DNA from: an uncultured Kiloniellales bacterium
Lineage (GTDB): Bacteria; Pseudomonadota; Alphaproteobacteria; Kiloniellales; JAKSDN01
Length of the DNA stretch: 40,935 bases
NCBI GenBank assembly: GCA_947258885.1
Contig: CAMYKD010000059.1
Coordinates: 1-40,935, forward strand
Direction of reading: 5' to 3'
This document shows, piece by piece, positions 1 through 8,101 of this stretch (position 1 is the first letter of the stretch; every line of letters begins with the position of its first letter). The notes below the pieces were generated by a model. It ran no database searches and was not told the DNA's origin. It saw only the letters and a list, made by a program, of their open reading frames with translations. A program made the position numbers and the translations under genes.

Positions 1-1
1 C

Positions 2-1024
2 AAGCAAGCGGCATCGGCCAGCCAAATGGGACGGTTCGAGACCGAGTTCCTGGCTACCGACGACAACCTTGCGGCGCTTGCCGACCTTTCGGGGGATTGG
101 ATCGATCGGGTCCACGACCGTCGTCCGCCGAAGATGGTGGTCCTCGATATAGATGCCAGCGTCAGCCCGACCTACGGCGACCAGGAAGGGACGGCCTACA
201 ACGGGCACTTCGGCAGCACCTGCTATCATCCTCTGTTCCTGTTCAACCACATGGGCGACCTGGAACGGCGCCGCCTGCGTCCCGGCAACGTCCACAGTGC
301 CGGCGGCTGGCGGGATGTCCTGGTGCCGGTTGTCGAACGTTACAAGGAACGGCAGGTTCGGGTTTACTTTCGCGGCGACGCGGCGTTCGCCTCGCCGGAC
401 ATTTGCGAATACCTCGAAGCCGAGGGAATTTTCTATGCGATCCGGTTGCCCGCCAACAGGGTGCTCCAGGAAAGCATCGCCCATCTGCTAACCGGCCCGG
501 TCGGACGCCCGCCCAAGCATGTACAGCGCTTCCATGCCAACTTCAGCTATCAGGCCGGATCGTGGGACCGGAAACGCCGCGTGGTCGCCAAGGTCGAATG
601 GCATCCCGGCGAACTCTATCCCCGCGTCGGTTTCATCGTCACCAACCTGAGCCGCCCAGCCGAACGGGTCGTTGCCTTCTACAACCAGCGGGGCACGGCG
701 GAGCAATGGATCAAGGAAGGCAAGTACGCCATCAAGTGGACCCGCCTGTCCTGCCGCAAGTTCCGCAACAACGAGGTCCGGCTCCAGCTTCACGCCCTGG
801 CGTACAACCTGGCCAACTTCATGCGGACCTTGGCGCTGCCGAAAGAGGTGGAGCACTGGTCGCTGACGACGTTGCGGGAGAAGCTGGTCAAGATCGGGGC
901 CAAGGTCGTCGCCCATGGCCGGTACGTCACGTTCCAGATGGCCGAGGTCGCCATCCCCGGTGACCTGTTCGGCGACATCCTGCGCCGTATCGACCGGCTC
1001 AGACCGAAGCCTGCTCCGACATGA
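2..1024 (+). CDS. IS1380-family transposase, 5' end outside the window
   Basis: DDE transposase of an IS1380-type insertion sequence. The reading frame is open from base 2 (the codons before the first ATG at 26 read KQAASASQ), so the N-terminus lies upstream. Family landmarks are visible: the first catalytic Asp region VLDIDAS followed by PTYGDQEGTAYNGHFG, the second Asp region YFRGDAAFASP, and the third acidic region QRGTAEQWIKEGK. The 341 residues present cover the catalytic part of a family that is usually about 430-460 residues. The frame is intact to its stop, so the visible part is not a pseudogene. I could not identify the right terminal inverted repeat in the roughly 250 bases that follow. 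The element borders the low-GC hydrolase/porin segment downstream. Confidence 0.9.
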   Translation, partial: KQAASASQMGRFETEFLATDDNLAALADLSGDWIDRVHDRRPPKMVVLDIDASVSPTYGDQEGTAYNGHFGSTCYHPLFLFNHMGDLERRRLRPGNVHSAGGWRDVLVPVVERYKERQVRVYFRGDAAFASPDICEYLEAEGIFYAIRLPANRVLQESIAHLLTGPVGRPPKHVQRFHANFSYQAGSWDRKRRVVAKVEWHPGELYPRVGFIVTNLSRPAERVVAFYNQRGTAEQWIKEGKYAIKWTRLSCRKFRNNEVRLQLHALAYNLANFMRTLALPKEVEHWSLTTLREKLVKIGAKVVAHGRYVTFQMAEVAIPGDLFGDILRRIDRLRPKPAPT

Positions 1025-1272
1025 CCGGGGGGATACTGACGGTCCGTGCTGCCGACGGGACGGGTGTGTCTCGAATGTCGTGTCGAACCCAATACCGGAC
1101 ACCACCAGGGCCAGCGGGCCCTCTATCGCATTACAATTTGACCGTTGCCAACCGGCAGAAGCACACGGCTTGCCAATCGAAAGCAATTACGGCACGTTTT
1201 TCTGCGTGGATGAGTCCACATGGAGAATCCCAGTTCAATTTCTTAAACGGCTGATCAAATCAGGAGCGGACC

Positions 1273-2268
1273 ATGAAGAGCCCTATTCTTGTGAAGTTTG
1301 GACTGATAGCGGGACTGATAGGTTGGACCGCACTCGGTGCGATCCCGATAACACAGGCCGCAGAAGAGATGCCACAGTGCATCAAGGAGTGGGCTGCGCA
1401 AGGCTACTTCATGGAATTCAACGGACACAAGATCTTCGTGCATGCCTCGGGTCCGGAGGGGAAGGAAGGGGTGTTGGTGGTACACGGCTACCCCGGCTCG
1501 TCCTGGGACTTCGCCGGCGTGGTCGGTCCGGTTTCGGAGAAGACGCGCATCGTGGTGCCCGACATGCTCGGTTTCGGCCAAAGCGATACGCCGCTAAAAG
1601 GCACGTTCAAGAATAACTTCTCGCTGCTAAAGCAGGCCGACTTATACGAGGCTGTGGCTGCGAATGAACGCTTGGAGACCGTCATCCTCGTGGCGCACGA
1701 TATGGGCCAGACCGTCGGTCTTGAACTCATGGCCCGTCAAGAGGAAGGCAAATTGCCGTTTCGGATCAAGCATGCGATCTTGTTAAACGGGTCAACGTTA
1801 GTCGATATGGTCCAGCTGACACCAGGGCAGCAGAAGTCGTTGAAGATGCCGGATGAAGCTCTCGCCAAAGCCGCTCCTCCTGAGGAGTGGCACAAGGACA
1901 TTGCCCCGAGCTATGGCTCCAAGATGCAGAGCTCGAAAGACAAGCTCAATATGGCTCTTGATTGCCAGGTCGCCCAGATCTACGCGAATGATGGTGGCAA
2001 GGTGATGAGTAATATCGTCCGCTATCTCCTTGAGCGGAAAGAGTTCTACGATCGCTGGGTCGGAACATTCACGAATTTCAGCAGCGCGCCGATGACGGTG
2101 ATCTGGGGCAAGGACGATCCCGTCGCCGTCGAGCCCATGGCGGATCGCGTAAAGGCTTGGCGCCCGGAAACCGATCTCTACAAGCTGGATGGCATCGGGC
2201 ACTGGCCTTCGATTGAGGCTCCCGACTTTATAGCCGAGGCGATCCTTCACAGGCTGCCGTCTGAGTGA
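1273..2268 (+). CDS. Exported alpha/beta hydrolase, Asp-nucleophile type (epoxide hydrolase/haloalkane dehalogenase-like)
   Basis: 331-residue alpha/beta hydrolase. Residues 1-30 form a signal peptide ending near TQAA, so the enzyme is probably periplasmic. The oxyanion-hole motif HGYPGSS is at 71-77. The nucleophile elbow AHDMGQ places Asp143 where most esterases have Ser; this is the pattern of epoxide hydrolases and haloalkane dehalogenases. Candidate acid residues are Asp281/Asp282 in WGKDDPV, and the catalytic His is His310 in GIGHWPS. Start chosen because AGGAG sits 6 bases before the ATG. The stop overlaps the next gene's GTG by 4 bases, so hydrolase and porin are translationally coupled. 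Base composition is lower in GC than from 4.5 kb onward and the gene follows an IS transposase, suggesting horizontal transfer. The true substrate cannot be told from sequence. Confidence 0.85.
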   Translation: MKSPILVKFGLIAGLIGWTALGAIPITQAAEEMPQCIKEWAAQGYFMEFNGHKIFVHASGPEGKEGVLVVHGYPGSSWDFAGVVGPVSEKTRIVVPDMLGFGQSDTPLKGTFKNNFSLLKQADLYEAVAANERLETVILVAHDMGQTVGLELMARQEEGKLPFRIKHAILLNGSTLVDMVQLTPGQQKSLKMPDEALAKAAPPEEWHKDIAPSYGSKMQSSKDKLNMALDCQVAQIYANDGGKVMSNIVRYLLERKEFYDRWVGTFTNFSSAPMTVIWGKDDPVAVEPMADRVKAWRPETDLYKLDGIGHWPSIEAPDFIAEAILHRLPSE

Positions 2269-3611
2269 GGTCAATGAACCGTAGCATTGCGCGACATCTA
2301 TCCGGAGTCCCTTTGCTCCTTGTGTTCTGCCTGACGCATGCCATCAGTCTCGACGCATTAGCTGAATCGGCCAAGCTGAACAATTCCTTTAGTCCGATTG
2401 CCGAAGACATCGAAAGCCTATTGACGCCTGATCCGGTAATTAGGAAGTCCTTGATTCCCTTCGCACCGTTGCAGCCATTGCACGACGCATGGGATTACGC
2501 TGATGGTCGAATTGAAGAAGAAACGGGCCTCAATCTTGGTCTGAGTCTAACAGCGGCCTTCACACAAATGACCGAATCTCTTCCTGGAACCGATGATAAT
2601 GCCTTTGGCTATGATGTCGGGTTCTACGGTCAGTGGCCTTTGCTGGCAAAGGAGACGGAGTGGGAAGGATTTCTCAGTTTCTTGGTTCAGGGCAGAAATA
2701 GTCTGTTCACTGACGATGCCCCTGGTTCATTATTTGTCAATGCTGGTTCCTTGGCGGGCCCCGTTGACTCCTTTGACGACGACCAGGGCTTCGTCCTGCG
2801 GGAGATATGGTGGCAACAGGGGTCTAAGGATGCTGGTTTTCAGTACCGCATCGGCAAGATAGCGCCGGATACGATCGTCGGAACCGTATCTCAGTTCGAT
2901 AGCGCAAATCTTGATTTCTTAGCGCTGGGGCAGGTGGTCAAACTATCGTCGAGATTTGCCGACGCTGGTTTTGGAGCGGCGGCAGGTTTCTATCCGGAAG
3001 GCGAGAGTAAGCACCAGCCACACCTTCAGCTCTATATTTCCGATCAGAACGGCGACAGACAGGACTCCGGTGACATCGGCGAGGGAGAATTCTATAAGGG
3101 CGCTGAGATTGGCTTTCGGCCCTTCCCGCAAACTGACAACGCGCCATTATGGCGATTCGCGGTCTGGCATGCGGATGAGCAAGACAAAGAAGGAATCGAT
3201 TCAGGCTATGGTGTCCTAAGTAAAATCGAGCAAGAATTGGACCCGGAGGGACGTTTTATCGGCGTTCTAAACTATGGTCACAGCTGGGACGGTGCACCTG
3301 CTAGGAATCAACTGACTGGAAGGTTGGTCATCGAGGATCCGTTCCGATTCATCAACCCAAGTGTCGATTTGGCCGGCGATCGGCTAGGACTCGGTGCCTC
3401 ATGGGTTGATCCTGCCGTCTCCGGAGCAAGGAGCGAATACAATCTTGAGGTTTACTATCGCTTCCCGCTTTTTCCCAACATCGACTTAACGTTTGATGCG
3501 CAATACATGATCGATCCTGCATTCATCCCTGTTGTTGAAGAAGCCTCGCCAGGCACGGAAACCTTTGATGATCTGTTTGCCTTCACGGTGAGGCTCAGGA
3601 CGACGTTTTGA
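2265..3611 (+). CDS. OprB-like carbohydrate-selective outer-membrane porin
   Basis: 448-residue beta-barrel outer-membrane protein. It has an N-terminal signal peptide (hydrophobic core PLLLVFCLTHAISLDALA) and many alternating amphipathic segments rich in Gly/Asp/Tyr/Phe. It ends in VRLRTTF, with the C-terminal Phe used as the outer-membrane insertion signal. Length and segments such as YDVGFYGQWP, FRFINPSVDLAGDRLGLGASW and YNLEVYYRFPL match the OprB porin family. The GTG at 2265 overlaps the hydrolase stop (GTGA); an ATG at 2274 is an alternative start. It probably supplies the uptake route for the substrate of the co-transcribed exported hydrolase (inference from coupling). Codon use is AT-richer than the bulk of the window. 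Confidence 0.8.
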   Translation: MRSMNRSIARHLSGVPLLLVFCLTHAISLDALAESAKLNNSFSPIAEDIESLLTPDPVIRKSLIPFAPLQPLHDAWDYADGRIEEETGLNLGLSLTAAFTQMTESLPGTDDNAFGYDVGFYGQWPLLAKETEWEGFLSFLVQGRNSLFTDDAPGSLFVNAGSLAGPVDSFDDDQGFVLREIWWQQGSKDAGFQYRIGKIAPDTIVGTVSQFDSANLDFLALGQVVKLSSRFADAGFGAAAGFYPEGESKHQPHLQLYISDQNGDRQDSGDIGEGEFYKGAEIGFRPFPQTDNAPLWRFAVWHADEQDKEGIDSGYGVLSKIEQELDPEGRFIGVLNYGHSWDGAPARNQLTGRLVIEDPFRFINPSVDLAGDRLGLGASWVDPAVSGARSEYNLEVYYRFPLFPNIDLTFDAQYMIDPAFIPVVEEASPGTETFDDLFAFTVRLRTTF

Positions 3612-4509
3612 TCGCCTTTCTCAGAACACGGACTGACGACCCGGCATAGAGCTCTCCGCTTATGGGCCTGTGCGCGATCCATAGGCGCCGGCCAGCGCAG
3701 CGGTGCAAGGGCAGCGCGCCGCCGTGGCCGTTCCCGCCCCGGATATGGGCGTTCAGAATTGAAGAGCTGATACCTTGCGTTGTTACCCTGGCGCTGATGG
3801 AAATAGCCGCTGATTTGCAAACAATCAGGCAACCGTCATGACTGTGCCCCCTCGCGACGAGATTTCTAAGCCGAAGCGCGAGCGTTTCTTTCCGCTCTCC
3901 GTCGCGGAGACTCTCGCAAAGATTAAGGAGACGCCGTTTCAAGTCCACAGCTACCACGAGCGACTCCCGCTGCTCTTTCAGAACTGTGACGTCGAGTGTC
4001 AGTTGGGGCATCAACTGACGAGCTTCTTACGTCTGAGTTATCTGGCCGTGTTTTCGTTGCCCGAGTTCGTGAACGAGAATTTGGCGCGTCTGGCACTCGT
4101 GCGCGCCATACAAGAGTTTGCCCGCATTGACCGCGGGCCCCACCTTGCCACGCGCGACCAGCAAATCGTCATTTACCGTGCATACCTTGGCACACTTGGC
4201 ACAGTTTCCATCACTCAGGACATAGTCAACGCTGGAAATCGGTCTTACCTCCTGTTCCGGAAGATCTCGAGGATCACAAAGTCGCAAGGCATTGTGCACC
4301 ATGAGACATTGCTTGCTCGCACAGTGATAGCCTAACAAGCGAGTCAACGAGACAAGCCGAATCCGCTTCACGCTCTCAGCGCAATGGCCAACAAACGGGA
4401 GCCAGGCCCCAAGTTTGTTGGCCTAGTCGCACGCAAGAAGCGGATAGGCCGGGGGCCGGCCGCCGGTCTAGGCTGCGTGGTCAGCAAGGGAGCGAGGAGT
4501 GCCGCGACG
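3612..4509. other. Mostly non-coding or degenerate spacer between porin and DMT exporter
   Basis: About 900 bases with intermediate GC. One plus-strand ORF (3838-4335) and two shorter minus-strand ORFs (3595-4014 and 4027-4371) are open, but none shows a recognisable domain or a good ribosome binding site. Fully overlapping ORFs on both strands are typical of a decayed or antisense-read sequence, perhaps an old mobile element. I could not identify it. Confidence 0.4.
3838..4335 (+). CDS. Unassigned ORF, 165 residues, doubtful
   Basis: The frame is open for 165 codons with an ATG start, mixed third positions like the neighbouring hydrolase/porin segment, and no clear Shine-Dalgarno sequence. 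The product would be soluble with no signal peptide, membrane segment or motif that I recognise. Two minus-strand ORFs cover the same bases, so the coding strand is not settled. It may be a hypothetical gene of the acquired segment, or antisense to a degenerate mobile-element gene. Confidence 0.25.
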   Translation: MTVPPRDEISKPKRERFFPLSVAETLAKIKETPFQVHSYHERLPLLFQNCDVECQLGHQLTSFLRLSYLAVFSLPEFVNENLARLALVRAIQEFARIDRGPHLATRDQQIVIYRAYLGTLGTVSITQDIVNAGNRSYLLFRKISRITKSQGIVHHETLLARTVIA

Positions 4510-5439
4510 ATGAATCCGACGATGAGTTCCAGGGACTGGCTGCTGCTGCTCGTGCTCTCCGTGCTGTGGGGCGGGTCGTTCTTCTTCGTCGAGGTCGCGC
4601 TCGCGGAGCTGGGGCCGCTCACCGTGGTGACGGGGCGGGTCGCCCTGGCCGCGGCGGCGCTGATCGGCCTGGTCTATCTCGGCGGCGGGCGCATGCCCGG
4701 CGCGCCGCGCCTCTGGGGCGCCTTCCTGGTCATGGGCGCGCTCAACAACCTGATTCCCTTCAGCCTGATCGCCTGGGGCCAGGTCCATATCGACAGCGGC
4801 CTGGCCTCGATCCTCAACGCCACGACCCCGCTGTTCACCGTGGTCCTGGCGCATTTCCTGACGGCCGAGGAGCGCCTCACGCCGGGCCGCCTGGCCGGCG
4901 TCCTGCTCGGGCTCTCGGGCGTCGCCGTGCTGATCGGGCCCGAGGCGCTGGCCGGCCTGGGCCTGGCCGGCCTCGGCCAGGTCGCCGTCCTCGCCGCCGC
5001 CCTCTCCTATGCCTTCGCCGGGATCTTCGGGCGCCGCTTCAAGGGCCTGCCGCCCGCCGTCGCCGCGGCCGGAATGCTGACGGCAACGACGGTCATGATC
5101 CTGCCGCTGGCGCTCGCCGTCGAGCGGCCCTGGAGCCTGAGCCCCTCGGGCGAAACCTGGGGCGCCATGCTCGGGCTCGCGCTGCTCAGCACCGCGGTCG
5201 CCTATCAGATCTACTTCCGCATCCTGGCCAGCGCGGGGGCGACGAACCTCCTGCTGGTCACCTTCCTGATTCCGGTCAGCGCGCTGCTGCTCGGCGTGCT
5301 GGTGCTCGGCGAGCGGCCGCAGTGGACCGCCTTCGCGGGCATGGCCCTGATCTTCGCCGGCCTCGCCGCGGTCGACGGGCGGTTGCTTTCGCGCCTGCGG
5401 CGGCGTCCGGTCTCTGACGCCGCGCGGCGATCCGTCTGA
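4510..5439 (+). CDS. DMT-superfamily (EamA) inner-membrane transporter
   Basis: About 309 residues with ten hydrophobic segments in two EamA halves, the RhaT/YdcZ-like drug/metabolite transporter fold. Diagnostic features are the N-terminal LLLLVLSVLWGGSFFFVEVAL, the NNLIPFSLIAWGQ segment with the following SGLASILNATTPLF, and the second-half SAGATNLLLVTFLIPV and ALLLGVLVLGER segments. The frame is open back to 4384, but the first 42 codons are basic and unlike the family. The ATG at 4510 has GGAG upstream (in gcgaggag) and gives the standard N-terminus. Substrate unknown; this family typically exports amino acids or metabolites. It marks the return to high-GC coding style after the low-GC segment and is convergent with the exonuclease gene. 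Confidence 0.85.
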   Translation: MNPTMSSRDWLLLLVLSVLWGGSFFFVEVALAELGPLTVVTGRVALAAAALIGLVYLGGGRMPGAPRLWGAFLVMGALNNLIPFSLIAWGQVHIDSGLASILNATTPLFTVVLAHFLTAEERLTPGRLAGVLLGLSGVAVLIGPEALAGLGLAGLGQVAVLAAALSYAFAGIFGRRFKGLPPAVAAAGMLTATTVMILPLALAVERPWSLSPSGETWGAMLGLALLSTAVAYQIYFRILASAGATNLLLVTFLIPVSALLLGVLVLGERPQWTAFAGMALIFAGLAAVDGRLLSRLRRRPVSDAARRSV

Positions 5440-5557
5440 GAGTCCGGCCCAAATTGGACTCGCCCGTTGCCCCTCGGGCGCCGGGCGCAGACATCCGTCC
5501 GCTTGGCTGTCCTCGCTTCGCTCAGGGCGCGCGGTCGCGCTTGCCGGCGCGCCGGTG

Positions 5558-7669
5558 TCAGAACTGGGCCTGCAGCTTGCGGATCTCCACGATCCGGCTG
5601 GAGGCCTCGATGGCCTGGTCCAGGGTATGGATGCCCCGCGAGTCGAGCAGGTCGAGCATGTGCACGAAGACCCCGGCGGTGATCATCGCGTCGCTGAGCG
5701 CCGAATGGCGGTTGGCGACCTCGACGCCGAAGCGCTCGGCGATGCCGTCCAGGGTGTGGTCCGGCGCGTGGTCGTGCAGAAAGACCGACAGCAGCAGGGT
5801 GTCGAGCACCGGGTTGTCGAAGGAAAGGCCGCAGGCCGCCTCCTTGAGCTTGATGAACTTCATGTCGAAGGCGGCGTTGTGGGCGACCAGGACGGCGTCG
5901 CCGACGAAGGCCTTGAACTGCGGCAGCACCACTTCCATCGGCGGCTTGTCGCGGACCATGTCGTCGGTGATGCCGTGAATGCGGATCGACGCCTTCGGGA
6001 TGCGCCGGCCGGGGTTGATCAGCCGGTCGAAGGTCTCGCCGGTCAGGACCCGCCCCTTGGCGATGCGCACCCCGCCGATCGAGATCGTCTCGTCGCCGGC
6101 CGAGGGCCTGAGCCCGGTGGCCTCGGTGTCGAAGACCACGTAGTTCAGCTGGCGCAGCGGCGTCTCCCCCAGCGACGTGTCGGCGCCGGTTTCGCCGAAG
6201 AGGTCGAAGTCGTAGAACTCCGGGCGCGGCGGAAGCGCCTCCTGCGGCTGCTGGAACTGCGGGCGGACCGGCACGGCCAGCGGCATCCGCAGGTAGGCAT
6301 GGCCGGCGCGCTGCGCGCTGCTCCACAGCTCGCTGCCGTGATGCTCCATGATCTCCCTGACCGTATGGCCGCCGATCGCGCCCTCGAGCGGGACGTCGAG
6401 CCAGGAGTCGAGAACGTCGGCGGGGATCGGCTGGCCGGGCCAGACGATCTCGATATAGACGTTCCGGTCGCCGAGCAGGGCCTCGACGTCGAAGCGCTCG
6501 GCGGCCGTATGCGCGTGGATCCGCCCGACGAGGTGTTCGAGGGCAAGCACCAGGGAATGGCTGTCGCCCCGCAGCCACAGCGGCATGCCGATCATGGTGG
6601 CGTCGATGCCCAGCCGGCCGCGCAGCCGGCCGATCACGCAGCCGAGCAGATCGACCGAATAGACGTCCGACATGAGCCAGTGGCCGGCGGTCAGCGAGCG
6701 GTACGCGTCGGCCAGGGACTCGAGGCGCTCGCTGAGCGACTCGGCCTCCGCGCCGATCACGTCCTGGAACCTGCTTCGTTCGTCCTGGTCCATGTCCGGG
6801 TTGGACTGCAGGGTCTCCCCCGCGATGCGCAGGTTGGCGATCGGAGCCCGCCACTCCTCGGTGATCGAGCGCAGCATCGAGTCGCGCTTGGCGAGGTCCT
6901 TGACCTCCTCGCTCACGTCGGTGAGGGAGAGGACGTAGCCGGTGGTGGCGCCGGCGGCATCGAGGATCAGGCTCATGCGCCCCTGCAGCAGCATCTGGGA
7001 GTCGGCGGTGGCGCAGACGAACTGGACCGTCGAGCGGCTGGACTCGCGGTTCCTGCCCTCCTCGAGCGGCTCGGCGAGCTGCTCCAAGGTGTGAATCACC
7101 GGTTCCCGGGCCAGCAGCTCGAACAGGGGGCGGCCCAGGCCGAGCGCTTCCGGCGAGCCGAGAATCCGCGCCGCCATCTGATTGTAGAGCACTATCCTGT
7201 GAGCCGTATCACAGACGATGACGCCTTCGCTGAGGTCCAGCAGGATCGCGGCCAGGCGGTTCTTCTGTTCCTCGACGTCGGCGGTGGCCGAGGTCACGGA
7301 CTTGACGACCGCGCGCCGCGCCCCGCTGAGCTCGCGGGCCAGCTCGTTGGCGGCGTCGGGCAGGCCGCCCAGGAAGTGGGATTCCGGCAGCTCGACGGCG
7401 CGACCCGCCCGCGAATGGGTCAGCGTCTGGATCTCCCGGGTCAGCATGGCCAGGGGCCTGACCAGGCGGAGCTGCAGGACGACCCACGCCAGGACGCAGA
7501 GCGCCGCGACCCCCAGCGCAGAGAAGACGGCGTAGACGATCAGCTGCGGCTCGACGGCTTGCGAGGCGGGACCGGACCCGGCGGCGAGCCACAAGCCGCC
7601 GGCCAGCAGAAGGCCCATGGCCGCGGCGAGGCCCCCCAGCACGACGACAAGAACGACTTTCAAACTCAT
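5558..7669 (-). CDS. Membrane-anchored PAS/degenerate histidine-kinase fused to DnaQ-like 3'-5' exonuclease
   Basis: 703-residue modular protein. Two membrane segments lie at about 5-30 and 42-66, with a HAMP-like linker to 120. A PAS-like domain follows at about 135-255 ([18 protein letters not shown]). Residues 268-325 look like a HisKA/DHp hairpin with Glu271 in place of the phospho-accepting His (TEEWRAP instead of SHELRTP). Residues 335-464 resemble a HATPase domain that has lost its G boxes but keeps the closing strand pattern ([12 protein letters not shown] and YLRMPL). The C-terminal domain (508-670) is an intact DEDDh exonuclease: DTEATG (Asp514, Glu516), HNAAFD (Asp602), and His655 with Asp660 in HSALSD. 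It is the last gene of the signalling cluster, 22 bases after the REC gene, with GAGGGACC before the ATG. DnaQ-like genes of this type are known companions of DUF294 and acetate-type symporter genes; the substrate is unknown. Confidence 0.85.
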   Translation of the reverse strand: MSLKVVLVVVLGGLAAAMGLLLAGGLWLAAGSGPASQAVEPQLIVYAVFSALGVAALCVLAWVVLQLRLVRPLAMLTREIQTLTHSRAGRAVELPESHFLGGLPDAANELARELSGARRAVVKSVTSATADVEEQKNRLAAILLDLSEGVIVCDTAHRIVLYNQMAARILGSPEALGLGRPLFELLAREPVIHTLEQLAEPLEEGRNRESSRSTVQFVCATADSQMLLQGRMSLILDAAGATTGYVLSLTDVSEEVKDLAKRDSMLRSITEEWRAPIANLRIAGETLQSNPDMDQDERSRFQDVIGAEAESLSERLESLADAYRSLTAGHWLMSDVYSVDLLGCVIGRLRGRLGIDATMIGMPLWLRGDSHSLVLALEHLVGRIHAHTAAERFDVEALLGDRNVYIEIVWPGQPIPADVLDSWLDVPLEGAIGGHTVREIMEHHGSELWSSAQRAGHAYLRMPLAVPVRPQFQQPQEALPPRPEFYDFDLFGETGADTSLGETPLRQLNYVVFDTEATGLRPSAGDETISIGGVRIAKGRVLTGETFDRLINPGRRIPKASIRIHGITDDMVRDKPPMEVVLPQFKAFVGDAVLVAHNAAFDMKFIKLKEAACGLSFDNPVLDTLLLSVFLHDHAPDHTLDGIAERFGVEVANRHSALSDAMITAGVFVHMLDLLDSRGIHTLDQAIEASSRIVEIRKLQAQF

Positions 7670-7691
7670 CGCCGGTCCCTCGGCCGATCGG

Positions 7692-8075
7692 TCAAGCCGG
7701 GTCCTCGTCCGGCTCGAGGTACCGTCTGACCAGGCTCAGCAGGTCACGTGTCGAAAACGGCTTGGTGATGTAGTCGTCGGCGCCCAGGGCCAAGCCCTTC
7801 TCCCGCTCGATATCCCGGCCCTTGGCGGTCAGCATGATGACACGAACGTCCTGCCAATCGGGGTTGGCGCGGATCGTCTGGCAGACCGAGTAGCCGTCCC
7901 GCTTCGGCATCATTACGTCGAGCAGGATGAGATCCGGACACTTTTCCTCGATGGCCAGCAGGGCGGCCTCGCCGTCGCGGGCGACGCGCACGTCATAGTT
8001 CTCGTGCTTCATCAGGAATTCCAGCGAATGGAGGATGTGGGGCTCGTCGTCCACCACCAGCACGGAATGCGTCAT
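7692..8075 (-). CDS. Stand-alone REC response regulator (1)
   Basis: 127-residue receiver domain with no output domain. The acidic pocket is VVDDEP near the N-terminus, the phospho-acceptor Asp is in [14 protein letters not shown], the conserved Thr is in MLTAKG and the Lys is in ITKPFS. The frame is open far upstream, but the ATG at 8075 carries a strong GGGGAGGAG seven bases before it and gives the exact REC start. It lies between the DUF294 gene (26 bases) and the exonuclease gene (22 bases). It closely resembles the second REC protein at 12719-13096, including RANP, MLTAKGR, GADDY and TKPFSTR, pointing to duplication within the cluster. The probable phosphodonor is the symporter-kinase of the same operon (inference). 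Confidence 0.92.
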   Translation of the reverse strand: MTHSVLVVDDEPHILHSLEFLMKHENYDVRVARDGEAALLAIEEKCPDLILLDVMMPKRDGYSVCQTIRANPDWQDVRVIMLTAKGRDIEREKGLALGADDYITKPFSTRDLLSLVRRYLEPDEDPA

Positions 8076-8101
8076 CTGTTGTCTCCTCCCCTGCGGACCG
8101 G

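Noticed and set aside
5555-7729. A 724-codon plus-strand ORF opposite the exonuclease
   Set aside because: The minus strand has intact DEDDh, PAS and membrane features; the plus reading has none.
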